Below, one piece after another: positions 20,471 to 29,947 of a stretch of DNA of 64,000 nucleotides; within the stretch, counting starts at the first letter, position 1; every line of letters starts with the position of its first letter. The notes below the pieces were generated by a model. That model saw nothing but the letters and a program-made list of their open reading frames with translations. It searched no databases and was not told the origin of the DNA. This DNA comes from Streptomyces syringium (GTDB lineage Bacteria; Actinomycetota; Actinomycetes; Streptomycetales; Streptomycetaceae), in NCBI RefSeq assembly GCF_017876625.1, contig NZ_JAGIOH010000001.1, positions 3,865,501-3,929,500 on the forward strand. The letters are read 5' to 3'. The position numbers and the translations under genes were made by a program.

Positions 20471-21037
20471 TCAGCCGTACGTGTCGCCCGGGCCGGTGCT
20501 CCCGGGGGCGCGCAGCGGCCCGTACCGGCGAGCGGGGCCGCCCGGCCCCAGAACCTTGATCATTTTGACCGTGCCCTGTCCCAGATCGGCGTTGAGCCGG
20601 GCCACCAGCTGCGGGGCCAGCAGCCGCAGCTGCGTCGCCCAGGCCGTCGAGTCGCACTGCACGGTCAGCACCCGGGCGTCCTCGTCGTACTTCTGCGGCT
20701 CGCAGTGCAGGGCCACCTCCGGGCCGACCATCTGCGGCCAGCGGCCCATCACCCCGCCCACCGCCGCGGGCGTCTCCCAGCCCCGCTCGGTGATCAGCCG
20801 GTTGATGGCGGCGCCCAGCGACAGCGGGTCCCGCCCGTCGGCGCGGGCGCCGGAGCGCAGGCCCCCGCGGCGCGCCTGCTTCTTCTGCTGGGCCGCGTTG
20901 CCCCGGGCCCGGGCCTGCTCCTTGGCGGCGCGCAGCGCCACCCGCGCCAGATCGACGCCGGAGTGCTCGGGTGTCTTCGGCTGCCCCGGTGCCGCTTCCC
21001 CCGCCGTTCCCGGCGTCCGGGGCTGCTGCTCGCTCAT
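20471..21037 (-). CDS. DUF721 (DciA-like) protein
   Basis: The 188-residue protein has a basic, disordered N-terminal half (LRAAKEQARARGNAAQQKKQARR). The DUF721 domain follows at about residues 70-165 (LSLGAAINRLITERGW, MGRWPQMVGPEVALHCEP, VQCDSTAWATQLRLLAPQLVARLN). DUF721 includes DciA, which helps load the DnaB helicase in bacteria lacking DnaC. Its place between recF and gyrB near oriC fits a replication role. It overlaps recF by 4 bp (ATGA). The helicase-loader role in this organism is inferred from the family. Confidence 0.88.
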   Translation of the reverse strand: MSEQQPRTPGTAGEAAPGQPKTPEHSGVDLARVALRAAKEQARARGNAAQQKKQARRGGLRSGARADGRDPLSLGAAINRLITERGWETPAAVGGVMGRWPQMVGPEVALHCEPQKYDEDARVLTVQCDSTAWATQLRLLAPQLVARLNADLGQGTVKMIKVLGPGGPARRYGPLRAPGSTGPGDTYG

Positions 21038-22158
21038 ACCCGCTCGACCGAACCTTCCGAGACCGCGTACCGCGCGCCCACCAGGACACCCGGCACGTCG
21101 TCGTCCACCGCTGCCGTCACCAGCACCTGCTCGCCCTGGGCGACCAGCTCGGCCAGCCGCTCCCGGCGTCTGGAGTCCAGCTCCGCGAAGACGTCGTCCA
21201 GTACCAGGATGGGCTCATTGCCCTCGGAGCGCAGCAGCTCGTACGAGGCCAGCCGCAGCGCCAGCGCGTACGACCAGGATTCGCCGTGGCTCGCGTAGCC
21301 CTTGGCGGGCAGCTGCCCCAGGCGCAGCAGCAGATCGTCGCGATGCGGGCCGACGAGCGTCACGCCGCGCTCTATCTCCTGCTTGCGGGACTCGGCGAGC
21401 GCGGCGAGCAGCACCTCGTACAGCTCCTCGCGGGTGTGCGCGCCCTCGCCGCCGGCCGGGCCGCGGTAGTCGAACGCGACCGGTCCGCCACCGGGCGCCA
21501 GCTGCTCGTACGCCTTGTCGGCGAGCGGGCGCAGGGTGGTGATCAGGTCGAACCGCTGGGCCAGCAGTTCCCCGCCGACCCGGGCGAGGTGCTGGTCCCA
21601 GATGTCGAGCGTGGAGAGGTCCAGCCCGCGGCCGCCGTGCCGGCGGGCCATGGCCGCGGACTTCAGCAGGGTGTTGCGCTGCTTGAGGACGCGCTCGTAG
21701 TCGGAGCGCACGCCCGCCATGCGCGGGGAGCGCGCGGTGATCAGCTCGTCGAGGAAGCGGCGGCGCTCGCCGGGGTCGCCCTTGACCAGGGCGAGGTCCT
21801 CGGGCGCGAACAGCACCGTGCGCACAATGCCGAGCACGTCACGGGGTCTGACCTGCGAGGATCGATTGATGCGGGCGCGGTTGGCCTTGCCCGGGTTCAG
21901 CTCCAGCTCGATCAGCTGCTGCCGCTCGCCCTGGGTGACGGCGGCCCGGATGATGGCCCGCTCGGCCCCCATCCGCACCAGCGGCGCGTCGGAGGAGACC
22001 CGGTGGCTGCCGAGGGTCGCCAGATAGCCGACGGCCTCGACGAGATTCGTCTTGCCCTGACCGTTGGGCCCCACGAAAGCGGTGACGCCCGGGTCGAGCG
22101 GGACCTCGACCCGGGCGTACGAGCGGAAGTCGGCCAGCGACAGATGCGATACGTGCAT
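21034..22158 (-). CDS. recF: DNA replication and repair protein RecF
   Basis: The 374-residue SMC-like ATPase starts MHVSHLSLADFRSY. It has Walker A GPNGQGKTNLVEA, the ABC-type signature in GESWSYALALRLASYELL and Walker B EPILVLDDVFAELD. RecF with RecO and RecR loads RecA at single-strand gaps. Length matches the family (about 360-375). Order gnd-recF-DUF721 on the same strand suggests one transcript; 30 bp separate it from gnd. Confidence 0.97.
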   Translation of the reverse strand: MHVSHLSLADFRSYARVEVPLDPGVTAFVGPNGQGKTNLVEAVGYLATLGSHRVSSDAPLVRMGAERAIIRAAVTQGERQQLIELELNPGKANRARINRSSQVRPRDVLGIVRTVLFAPEDLALVKGDPGERRRFLDELITARSPRMAGVRSDYERVLKQRNTLLKSAAMARRHGGRGLDLSTLDIWDQHLARVGGELLAQRFDLITTLRPLADKAYEQLAPGGGPVAFDYRGPAGGEGAHTREELYEVLLAALAESRKQEIERGVTLVGPHRDDLLLRLGQLPAKGYASHGESWSYALALRLASYELLRSEGNEPILVLDDVFAELDSRRRERLAELVAQGEQVLVTAAVDDDVPGVLVGARYAVSEGSVERV

Positions 22159-22188
22159 GGTGGCGTGCCGACCTCCCCCGGCTACCGC

Positions 22189-23067
<879 letters not shown>

Positions 23068-23173
23068 CATGATCCTCTATGCCGTAGTCGTTGCGTTTCG
23101 TACCTGACCTGAGCCCGAGCCTACGCCCGAGGGTCCGTGCACACCTGTGGGCTCAGCCGCTCACCGGATGAAG

Positions 23174-23212
23174 CGGGCCGGTGGCGACGGCAGACCCGTC
23201 GCCACCGGCCCG
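23174..23212 (-). terminator. hairpin downstream of dnaN
   Basis: Perfect 17-bp stem (23174-23190 with 23196-23212, core gggccggtggcgacgg) and 5-nt loop, between dnaN and gnd on the minus strand. There is no long T-run behind it in that direction, so it may attenuate rather than fully stop. Confidence 0.7.
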
Positions 23213-23289
23213 AAAAGCATCCGCTCAGCCGCCCCGGCGTGCCGCCGGCGTGGGCCACTGCGCCGGGCCCGTCAGCCGGCTGATCCGGC

Positions 23290-24420
23290 TCAGCCGGAAA
23301 GCCGCACCGGCATGATCAGGTACTTGTACGCCTCGTCCGCCTCGGCGTCCAGCGCGGGCTTGCCGCTGAGCAGCGCCGGCTTGGTGGAGGTGGTGAAGGA
23401 CAGCTGGGCGACCGGGGAGTCGATCGCGGACAGGCCTTCGAGCAGGAAGCCCGGGTTGAAGGCGATCGAGATGTCGTCGCCGTCGAGCTGTGCGTCGACC
23501 CGCTCCACAGCCTGTGCATCGTCGCTGGAACCGGCTTCCAGGATCAGTACGCCCTGCTCGAAGCTGAGCCGCACCGGGGTGTTCCGCTCGGCGACGAGGG
23601 CCACGCGCTTGACGGCCTCGACGAAGGGCGCCGTCTCGATCACCGCGACGGAGTTGAACTCGGTCGGGAAGAGCGTGCGGTACTTCGGCAGGTCGCCCTC
23701 GAGCAGCCGCGTGGTCGTACGGCGACCGGCGCCCTCGAAGCCGATGAGGCCCTCGCCCGCGCCGGAGCCGGACAGGGCGATCGAGACCGTGTCGCCGCCG
23801 CTGAGGGACTTGGCGGTGTCGAGCAGCGTCTTGGCGGGCACCAGGGCGACGGCGGAGATGTCCGGGGTCTCGGGCTTCCACATGAACTCGCGGACCGCGA
23901 AGCGGTAGCGGTCGGTGGAGGCCAGGGTGACGGTGTCGCCCTCGATCTCGATCCGCACACCCGTGAGCACCGGCAGGGTGTCGTCACGGCCGGCCGCGAT
24001 GGCGACCTGGGCGGCGGCGGAGGCGAAGACCTCACCCGGGACGGTGCCCGTGGCGGTCGGCATCTGCGGCAGCGCCGGGTATTCCTCCACAGGCAGGGTG
24101 TGGAGTGTGAATCGCGAGGAGCCGCAGACGACGGTGACCCGCACGCCGTCGGTGGAGATCTCCACAGGCCTGTTGGGAAGTGCGCGGCAGATGTCGGCGA
24201 GCAGCCGGCCGGAGACGAGGACGGTGCCGTCCTCCTCCACATCCGCCTCGACCGAGACGCGGGCCGAGACCTCGTAGTCGAAGCCGGAGAGGCTCAGGGA
24301 GCCCTCCTCCGCCTTCAGCAGCAGGCCCGCGAGGACGGGCACCGGCGGACGGGCCGGGAGGCTGCGGGCCGCCCAGGCCACTGCCTCCGCGAGTACATCG
24401 CGCTCCACCCGGATCTTCAC
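23290..24420 (-). CDS. dnaN: DNA polymerase III subunit beta (sliding clamp)
   Basis: The 376-residue clamp starts VKIRVERDVLAEAVAWAARSLP at GTG 24420 with GGAGG 8 nt upstream and ends YKYLIMPVRLSG, the conserved C-terminal loop 'MPVR' of beta clamps. Three topologically repeated domains of about 120 residues are expected. It encircles DNA and tethers Pol III. It reads away from oriC, which lies directly upstream. The 219-bp gap to gnd holds one strong hairpin. Confidence 0.98.
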   Translation of the reverse strand: MKIRVERDVLAEAVAWAARSLPARPPVPVLAGLLLKAEEGSLSLSGFDYEVSARVSVEADVEEDGTVLVSGRLLADICRALPNRPVEISTDGVRVTVVCGSSRFTLHTLPVEEYPALPQMPTATGTVPGEVFASAAAQVAIAAGRDDTLPVLTGVRIEIEGDTVTLASTDRYRFAVREFMWKPETPDISAVALVPAKTLLDTAKSLSGGDTVSIALSGSGAGEGLIGFEGAGRRTTTRLLEGDLPKYRTLFPTEFNSVAVIETAPFVEAVKRVALVAERNTPVRLSFEQGVLILEAGSSDDAQAVERVDAQLDGDDISIAFNPGFLLEGLSAIDSPVAQLSFTTSTKPALLSGKPALDAEADEAYKYLIMPVRLSG

Positions 24421-25493
24421 CGGAACCGCCTCCTGCTTGTTGCTGGCTCGCCCTGCTGGCGTCGTTCGTCGGCTGAGTTGCCGGAGACCAGTCTGACGCA
24501 CGCCACCGACAGTCGGTGCGGCTCGGGGTCAAGTCGAGCCGAGGGCCGTGCCACGGTCCGCGGCCGAGTTGTGCACAGGACCCACTTCGAAACCAGTTCC
24601 CCGCTAGATCTCTGTGGTCGTAGTAGTAGGGCCTGTGGAAACGGTGGAAAACTGCCTTTGCGCAGGTCAGCACCGATTTTTTGTCCACCGGGCCTGTGGG
24701 TGGAGGCGGTGGATAAACGGGGTCATCTGTGGACCGCGGAAAGTTCTGCACACCCGGTGCACAGGCAGGGCCCACTTCTCCCCAGGGCCGTCCCCAGTTT
24801 TACCCACGTTCCCCACAGCCCAACCCGGCACCTTGGTGTGACGCCTTTCACTCGGCGCGGTGACCTCGGGCGTTTCGTTGCCGAACAGTGGACAGGGGTG
24901 TGGAAACCCTGTGTACAACATTGATCTTCCTGTGGGCGGCCGGTGGACAACGAACCGGGTCCCTGTGGGTGATCTCGTCGTCCACAGGCTGTGGAATCCC
25001 GTCGGCCACAAATCCACACCCCTCTGACCTCCCCTGATGGCCTATCAACAGGGCTGCCTGTGGACATCATCTGGATAACTCATGAGTCCCCAGGGTGTGG
25101 ACGCCGGGTCGGGGGCGAATCTGTGGAGAACCGGCACCCGGGAGTCCGTATTCGAACAGATCGAGCGGCCCGGGCCGTCCCCGGACGCCGTCCACAAGGC
25201 CTCCGAAGGGCTTCCGGCACGGCGAAACGGCGCTCCGGGCACCGCGCGACGGGGTCCTGGGAGGCGATTTCCGGGTGCGTCGGCGTTCGGCTGAGGGCGT
25301 CTGACAGAACTCCTCACCGCACTTCCGCACAGAACCTTCACCGCTGGGCGCCCGACTGGCACCCGGTGGGCCCCCTCGGCTCACGTGCTTCCGACCGCTC
25401 CCCGACGCCCGCGACAGCGCGAAGGGCCCGCTGACGGCCCCGTAGATGCCTACGGGCACGTCAGCGGGCCCTCGTTGCGGCTGTGGCTGTCGG
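24421..25493. other. oriC: chromosomal replication origin (oriC)
   Basis: The 1.07-kb gene-free region between dnaN and dnaA carries many nonamers related to the Streptomyces DnaA box TTGTCCACA, in both orientations. Plus strand: 24681 (TTGTCCACC), 24809 (TTCCCCACA), 24978 (TCGTCCACA), 25010 (AAATCCACA), 25188 (CCGTCCACA), 24569 (TTGTGCACA). Minus strand: 24634 and 24899 (GTTTCCACA), 24708 (TTATCCACC), 24728 (CGGTCCACA), 24887 (CTGTCCACT), 24942 (TTGTCCACC), 24990-24998 (GATTCCACA), 25059 (ATGTCCACA), 25096 (GCGTCCACA), 25122 (TTCTCCACA), 25069-25076 (TTATCCAG). None is a perfect consensus box. The cluster spans about 24.57-25.20 kb. The remainder, up to dnaA, holds only the dnaA terminator. 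Confidence 0.93.
25423..25472 (-). terminator. terminator hairpin downstream of dnaA
   Basis: Long stem of 14 bp (agggcccgctgacg at 25423-25436 with cgtcagcgggccct at 25459-25472) enclosing an inner 7-bp stem (cccgtag/ctacggg). It lies 21 bp past the dnaA stop and shields oriC from dnaA transcription. Confidence 0.82.
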
Positions 25494-27482
25494 TCAGCCG
25501 TTCTTGATGCGGTTGGTCAGCTCGGTGACCTGGTTGTAGATCGAGCGCCGCTCGGCCATGAGCGCGCGGATCTTGCGGTCCGCGTGCATCACGGTCGTGT
25601 GGTCACGGCCGCCGAACTGCGCGCCGATCTTCGGCAGCGACAGATCCGTCAGCTCCCGGCAGAGGTACATCGCGATCTGCCGCGCCGTCACCAGCACCCG
25701 GCTGCGCGAGGCTCCGCACAGGTCCTCGACCGTGTGCCCGAAGTAATCGGCGGTCGCGGCCATGATGGCGGGGGCCGTGATCTCCGGTGAGGCGTCCTCG
25801 CCGCCCGGGATCAGGTCCTTGAGGACGATCTCGGTGAGCCCCAGGTCGACGGGCTGCCGGTTGAGGCTCGCGAAGGCGGTGACGCGGATCAGCGCCCCCT
25901 CCAGCTCCCGGATGTTGCGCGAGATCCGGGAGGCGATGAACTCCAGCACCTCCGGCGGGGCGTTCAGCTGCTCCTGCACGGCCTTCTTGCGGAGGATCGC
26001 GATCCGGGTCTCCAGCTCGGGGGGCTGGACGTCCGTGATCAGGCCCCACTCGAAGCGGTTGCGGAGCCGGTCCTCCAGGGTCACCAGCTGCTTGGGCGGC
26101 CGGTCCGAGGACAGCACGATCTGCTTGTTGGCGTTGTGGAGGGTGTTGAAGGTGTGGAAGAACTCCTCCTGCGTCGACTCCTTGCTCGCGAGGAACTGGA
26201 TGTCGTCGACCAGCAGGATGTCCATGTCGCGGTAGCGCTTGCGGAACGCGTCCGCCTTGCCGTCGCGGATGGAGTTGATGAACTCGTTGGTGAACTCCTC
26301 GGAGCTCACATAGCGCACCCGCGTGCCCGGGTAGAGGCTGCGCGCGTAGTGCCCGATGGCGTGCAGCAGGTGGGTCTTGCCCAGCCCGGACTCCCCGTAG
26401 ATGAACAGGGGGTTGTACGCCTTGGCCGGCGCCTCGGCCACGGCCACCGCGGCCGCGTGCGCGAAGCGGTTGGACGCGCCGATGACGAAGGTGTCGAAGA
26501 GGTACTTCGGATTCAGCCGCGCGGTCGGCTCGCCGGAGCCCGACGCGGGCGCGGGCTGGGCGGAGAGCGGACCGGGCTTGGGCGGGCCGCCCTGGCCGCC
26601 GCGGGAGTGGCTGTCGGGCAGCTCACGGCGCTGCGGCTCGTACGGGCGCTCGGGCGCGCCGGAGCGGTAGTCCGACTGCTGCTCGTACGACGACTGCTGC
26701 TGCTCGTAGGGGGACGGGGAGTGCTGCTGGCCGTGCTGCGAGGCGTACGGGTCGCGCTCGGCCTCCTGGAAACCGCCGAGCCGCGGCTGCTGCCAGCCGT
26801 AGTCGCCGCGGTCCTGCGCCGGCGGGCCGGGCGGGGCCGAGTGGCGCGGCCAGGCGCCCGGGTCGCTCCGCTGCTGCTGGTAGTCCGGGTAGGCGGGCCG
26901 GACGGACGGCAGCTCATCGGCGGGGGACTGACGGCCGTAGCTCTCCCGGCCGTCGTAGCCGCCGCCATGGTTGTCGTAGTTCTCGTAGGAATCACGACCG
27001 TCACGGCTGTCACGGCTGTCACGACCGTCCCGTCCATCACGGGTGTCCCGGCCGTCGTACGCGTCGCGGACGCGGTCCGCGGAGTCGTCGTAGCGCGACT
27101 GCTGCCGGTCCTGCCGGTCCTGCCGGTCCTGCCGGTCCTGCCGGTCCTGGTGCTGCTGGTGCTGGGGGGCCGGTGCCTGGGCGGGCGGCTCGCCGGCGGA
27201 GTCGTCGACCGTGATCGCGATCCGGATGGGACGGCCGCACTCACGGCTGAGGGTCTCGCTGACGATCGGGGCGAGACGGCCCTCGAGGACGCCCTTGGCG
27301 AATTCATTGGGCACGGCGAGCAGCGCGGTGTCGGCCACCAGCGCGAGCGGCTGGCACCGCTTGATCCAGTGCTCGTCCTTGCTCTCCACGCCTCCCTGGC
27401 CGCCTTGGCCCCGCCCCTCACCGAGGAGCTGTTCGAGCACGCGCGGCCACACTGCGGCAAGATCGGCAGGCAGGTCAGCCAC
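25494..27482 (-). CDS. dnaA: chromosomal replication initiator protein DnaA
   Basis: The 662-residue initiator starts at GTG 27482 (VADLPADLAAVWPRVLEQLL), the start used in relatives; another GTG seven codons upstream (27503) is possible. Domain I is residues 1-90. A very long low-complexity domain II (about 95-315) is rich in Gln, Asp, Arg and Pro. The AAA+ domain III has Walker A GESGLGKTHLL and Walker B ILLVDDIQFL. Domain IV has the box-binding signature GGRDHTTVMHADRKI. It opens oriC by binding DnaA boxes. Its promoter carries a perfect DnaA box, suggesting autoregulation. Confidence 0.97.
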   Translation of the reverse strand: MADLPADLAAVWPRVLEQLLGEGRGQGGQGGVESKDEHWIKRCQPLALVADTALLAVPNEFAKGVLEGRLAPIVSETLSRECGRPIRIAITVDDSAGEPPAQAPAPQHQQHQDRQDRQDRQDRQDRQQSRYDDSADRVRDAYDGRDTRDGRDGRDSRDSRDGRDSYENYDNHGGGYDGRESYGRQSPADELPSVRPAYPDYQQQRSDPGAWPRHSAPPGPPAQDRGDYGWQQPRLGGFQEAERDPYASQHGQQHSPSPYEQQQSSYEQQSDYRSGAPERPYEPQRRELPDSHSRGGQGGPPKPGPLSAQPAPASGSGEPTARLNPKYLFDTFVIGASNRFAHAAAVAVAEAPAKAYNPLFIYGESGLGKTHLLHAIGHYARSLYPGTRVRYVSSEEFTNEFINSIRDGKADAFRKRYRDMDILLVDDIQFLASKESTQEEFFHTFNTLHNANKQIVLSSDRPPKQLVTLEDRLRNRFEWGLITDVQPPELETRIAILRKKAVQEQLNAPPEVLEFIASRISRNIRELEGALIRVTAFASLNRQPVDLGLTEIVLKDLIPGGEDASPEITAPAIMAATADYFGHTVEDLCGASRSRVLVTARQIAMYLCRELTDLSLPKIGAQFGGRDHTTVMHADRKIRALMAERRSIYNQVTELTNRIKNG
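27102..27146. repeat. five 9-bp tandem repeats inside dnaA domain II
   Basis: Five exact copies of ctgccggtc encode Asp-Arg-Gln five times in a row. A second degenerate Arg-Asp-Gly/Ser repeat block (about 26985-27060) follows in the protein. The unit length is a multiple of three, so copy-number changes would keep the frame. Confidence 0.9.
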
Positions 27483-27572
27483 AGGGCACGCTCTCTCAGT
27501 CACTGGGGGCGCCCCTGGAGTCCCACGAATGTGTGGTTCTCGGGACGGGCGGGAAGGATTCGGAGTTCAGTC

Positions 27573-27615
27573 ACGGTAGTCAGGGCGAGGTGCGTGGTTC
27601 AAGTCGTTGTCCACA
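27573..27615 (-). promoter_or_regulatory. dnaA promoter with adjacent perfect DnaA box
   Basis: On the minus strand TTGAAC (27597-27602) and TACCGT (27573-27578) are separated by 18 bp, about 90 bp before the dnaA start. A perfect DnaA box TTGTCCACA (plus strand 27607-27615) lies 4 bp upstream of the -35 hexamer, in a position suited to autoregulation. Confidence 0.7.
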
Positions 27616-27722
27616 GGGTGTGTACAAATGTGCCATGAGGAGGGGCCTCGCGCGGCATGTGGCCTGTCTGGCGGGCATCCGGCCCGCGGGAGGCTACGGT
27701 GTATCCCTGGTGCGCTGCCGGT

Positions 27723-27752
27723 TTGACCGGATGGCGTAACCGCGCGTACCGT
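27723..27752 (+). promoter_or_regulatory. rpmH promoter
   Basis: TTGACC (27723-27728), an 18-bp spacer and TACCGT (27747-27752) read toward rpmH, leaving a leader of about 170 nt. The -10 hexamer is identical to that of the divergent dnaA promoter. No other gene lies in 27483-27929. Confidence 0.65.
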
Positions 27753-27929
27753 GACCAGGTCGAGTTGTCGATGGCTGCTGCCGCCTGCCTCCGATGGGCA
27801 AGGGCCGCGTTCTTATCGGGATCGTGGTCATGAAGCGGTGCACTTGGGCGTATTGCGAGCTTCTCGTGGGCGCACGGTGACAGCCAGGCGGTGTCCCGCC
27901 ATCACACGATTCATTTCTGGAGCCCCCGA

Positions 27930-28067
27930 GTGAGCAAGCGCACCTTCCAGCCGAACAACCGCCGCCGCGCGAAGACCCACGGTTTCCGCCTGCGCATGCG
28001 TACCCGTGCCGGCCGCGCGATCCTCGCGGCTCGCCGTGGCAAGGGTCGCGCAAGCCTGTCGGCCTGA
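27930..28067 (+). CDS. rpmH: 50S ribosomal protein L34
   Basis: The 45-residue, strongly basic protein begins at GTG 27930 (SKRTFQPNNRRRAKTHGFR) and ends ARRGKGRASLSA, the invariant L34 pattern. GGAG lies 7 nt upstream of the start. It is divergent from dnaA and starts the rpmH-rnpA-yidD-yidC-jag operon, the universal bacterial arrangement. Confidence 0.98.
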   Translation: MSKRTFQPNNRRRAKTHGFRLRMRTRAGRAILAARRGKGRASLSA

Positions 28068-28092
28068 TCAGCCTGACGTCAAGGTCCATGAC

Positions 28093-28524
28093 GTGCTGCC
28101 TTCCGAGTCTCGGCTGAGGCGGCGCGAGGACTTTGCGACCGCGGTTCGCCGAGGACGCAGGGCCGGGCGCCCGCTCCTCGTCGTCCACCTTCGTAGCGGT
28201 ACAACGGACCCGCACCCGCCTGAGGAGAACGCTCCTCAGGCGCGTGCGGGTTTCGTCGTGAGCAAGGCCGTCGGCGGTGCCGTCGTCCGCAATCTGGTCA
28301 AGCGGCGTCTGCGCCACCTCATGCGTGACCGGCTGGATCTTTTGCCCGCCGGTAGCCTGGTGGTGGTGCGGGCTCTGCCAGGTGCGGGTGAAGCGGACCA
28401 CAGCCAATTGGCCCGTGATCTCGACACTGCGCTGCAGCGGCTGCTGGGAGGGGCACCGCGAAGCAATCCCCCGGGGGGCGACCCCCGGAGCCCCGGATCA
28501 GAACCGGGAGGGAGCGCACAGTGA
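28093..28524 (+). CDS. rnpA: ribonuclease P protein component
   Basis: The 143-residue basic protein starts at GTG 28093 (LPSESRLRRREDFATAVRRGRRAGRPLLVVHL) and carries the RNR motif as VVRNLVKRRLRHLMRDRL. It assists the RNase P RNA in tRNA 5' maturation. An AAGG site precedes the chosen start; the frame is open further upstream into rpmH. Its C-terminus is Gly/Pro-rich and overlaps yidD by 4 bp (GTGA). Confidence 0.96.
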   Translation: MLPSESRLRRREDFATAVRRGRRAGRPLLVVHLRSGTTDPHPPEENAPQARAGFVVSKAVGGAVVRNLVKRRLRHLMRDRLDLLPAGSLVVVRALPGAGEADHSQLARDLDTALQRLLGGAPRSNPPGGDPRSPGSEPGGSAQ

Positions 28525-28838
28525 AATACCCGCTGCTCTGGTTGATCAAGATTTACCAGTGGACCATCAGCCCGCTGCTGGGCCCGGTCTGCAAGTACTA
28601 CCCATCGTGCTCGCACTACGGCTATACGGCCATCGACGTGCATGGCGCGGTCAAAGGGACGGTGCTGACGGCCTGGCGCATCCTGCGCTGCAACCCGTGG
28701 TCGCTCGGTGGCGTCGACCACGTCCCTCCCCGGAAGCGTCCGGTCTGGCATCAGCGGCTGAGGGGCCGCCTGGGTGGGCATCCCGTCGTGGATCCCGCCG
28801 CACAGCCCGAGACTCAGCCCAACGCCCAAGGAGCCTGA
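28521..28838 (+). CDS. yidD: membrane protein insertion efficiency factor YidD
   Basis: The 105-residue protein has the YidD core LIKIYQWTISPLLGP, KYYPSCSHYGYTAI and RILRCNPWSLGGVDHVP with the conserved cysteines. An N-terminal amphipathic helix suggests membrane association. It starts at GTG 28521 within the rnpA stop and ends directly before the yidC ATG, so the three genes are tightly coupled. It helps YidC-dependent insertion. Confidence 0.95.
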   Translation: MKYPLLWLIKIYQWTISPLLGPVCKYYPSCSHYGYTAIDVHGAVKGTVLTAWRILRCNPWSLGGVDHVPPRKRPVWHQRLRGRLGGHPVVDPAAQPETQPNAQGA

Positions 28839-29933
28839 ATGTTGGACACGATCCTCGGTCCTCTTTATTACGTTGTTTCCTGGATCATCGTCCAGTTCCA
28901 CTCGCTGTACAGCCTTGTCTTCGACAAGGACAGCGGCTGGGCGTGGGGTCTGTCCATCGTCTCGCTGGTGGTACTGATCCGTATCTGCCTGATCCCGCTC
29001 TTCGTGAAGCAGATCAAGGCGACGCGGAACATGCAGGCGCTCCAGCCGAAGATGAAGGCGATCCAGGAGCGCTACAAGAGCGACAAGCAGCGCCAGTCCG
29101 AAGAGATGATGAAGCTCTACAAGGAGACGGGTACCAACCCGCTCTCGAGCTGTCTCCCGATTCTGGCCCAGTCGCCCTTCTTCATCGCGCTGTACCAGGT
29201 GCTGAACCACATCGCCCAGGGCAAGGTCGTCGGTGTCATCAACGCCGACCTGCTGGAGAGCGCCCGTAACGCGCACATCTTCGGTGCCCCGCTCTCCGTG
29301 AAGTTCATGGACAGCGCGGCCAAGGTCGAGGCTCTCGGTGCCTCCCTCACGGATGTCCGCGTGGTCACGGTCATCATGATCGTGCTGATGTCGGCCTCGC
29401 AGTTCTTCACCCAGCGCCAGCTGATGACGAAGAACGTCGACCTCACGGTGAAGACGCCGTTCATGCAGCAGCAGAAGATGCTGATGTACGTCTTCCCGAT
29501 CATGTTCGCCGTCTTCGGTATCAACTTCCCCGTCGGTGTCCTGGTCTACTGGCTGACCACCAACGTGTGGACGCTGGGCCAGCAGATGTTCATCATCCGC
29601 CGTAACCCCACCCCGGGCAGCATCGCCTTCACCCAGCGCCAGGAGCGGCTGCGGGCCAAGGGCAAGATCGTTGAGGCCCCGGAGGAGATCGAGGCGAAGA
29701 AGGCCGCCGAGGCCGCGCGCGCCAACCGCCAGCAGCCCAAGCGGCAGCCGAAGGCCAAGCGCCAGCTCGCGGGCCAGACCGGTACGCAGACGTCCGGCGG
29801 AGCCGAGAAGACTTCGCTGGAGAAGAAGCAGCCCGAGGGCACCAAGCCCAAGCCGGCCGGCGGCTCGCGCAGCGCCAAGTCCGGGCAGCGCAAGGGCGGC
29901 CCGCAGCGGCCCAAGCACCCGACCAAGAAGTGA
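28839..29933 (+). CDS. yidC: membrane protein insertase YidC/Oxa1
   Basis: The 364-residue insertase has five membrane segments. The second (LSIVSLVVLIRICLIPLFVK) contains the functionally important intramembrane arginine. Others are CLPILAQSPFFIALYQVLNH, VVTVIMIVLMSASQFFT and VFPIMFAVFGINFPVGVLVYW. The C-terminal tail (about residues 285-364) is Lys/Arg/Gln-rich and may touch ribosomes. It has no lipobox, as usual for actinobacteria. It precedes jag. Confidence 0.97.
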   Translation: MLDTILGPLYYVVSWIIVQFHSLYSLVFDKDSGWAWGLSIVSLVVLIRICLIPLFVKQIKATRNMQALQPKMKAIQERYKSDKQRQSEEMMKLYKETGTNPLSSCLPILAQSPFFIALYQVLNHIAQGKVVGVINADLLESARNAHIFGAPLSVKFMDSAAKVEALGASLTDVRVVTVIMIVLMSASQFFTQRQLMTKNVDLTVKTPFMQQQKMLMYVFPIMFAVFGINFPVGVLVYWLTTNVWTLGQQMFIIRRNPTPGSIAFTQRQERLRAKGKIVEAPEEIEAKKAAEAARANRQQPKRQPKAKRQLAGQTGTQTSGGAEKTSLEKKQPEGTKPKPAGGSRSAKSGQRKGGPQRPKHPTKK

Positions 29934-29947
29934 TGAAGGAGTCCACT

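Noticed and set aside
25082..25434. Open frames inside oriC (for example from 25082 or 24991, plus strand)
   Set aside because: They overlap DnaA boxes, lack ribosome sites and conserved sequence.
27102..27146. Short regular repeats that might be a CRISPR array
   Set aside because: Units are 9 bp, directly adjacent without spacers, and lie in frame inside dnaA.
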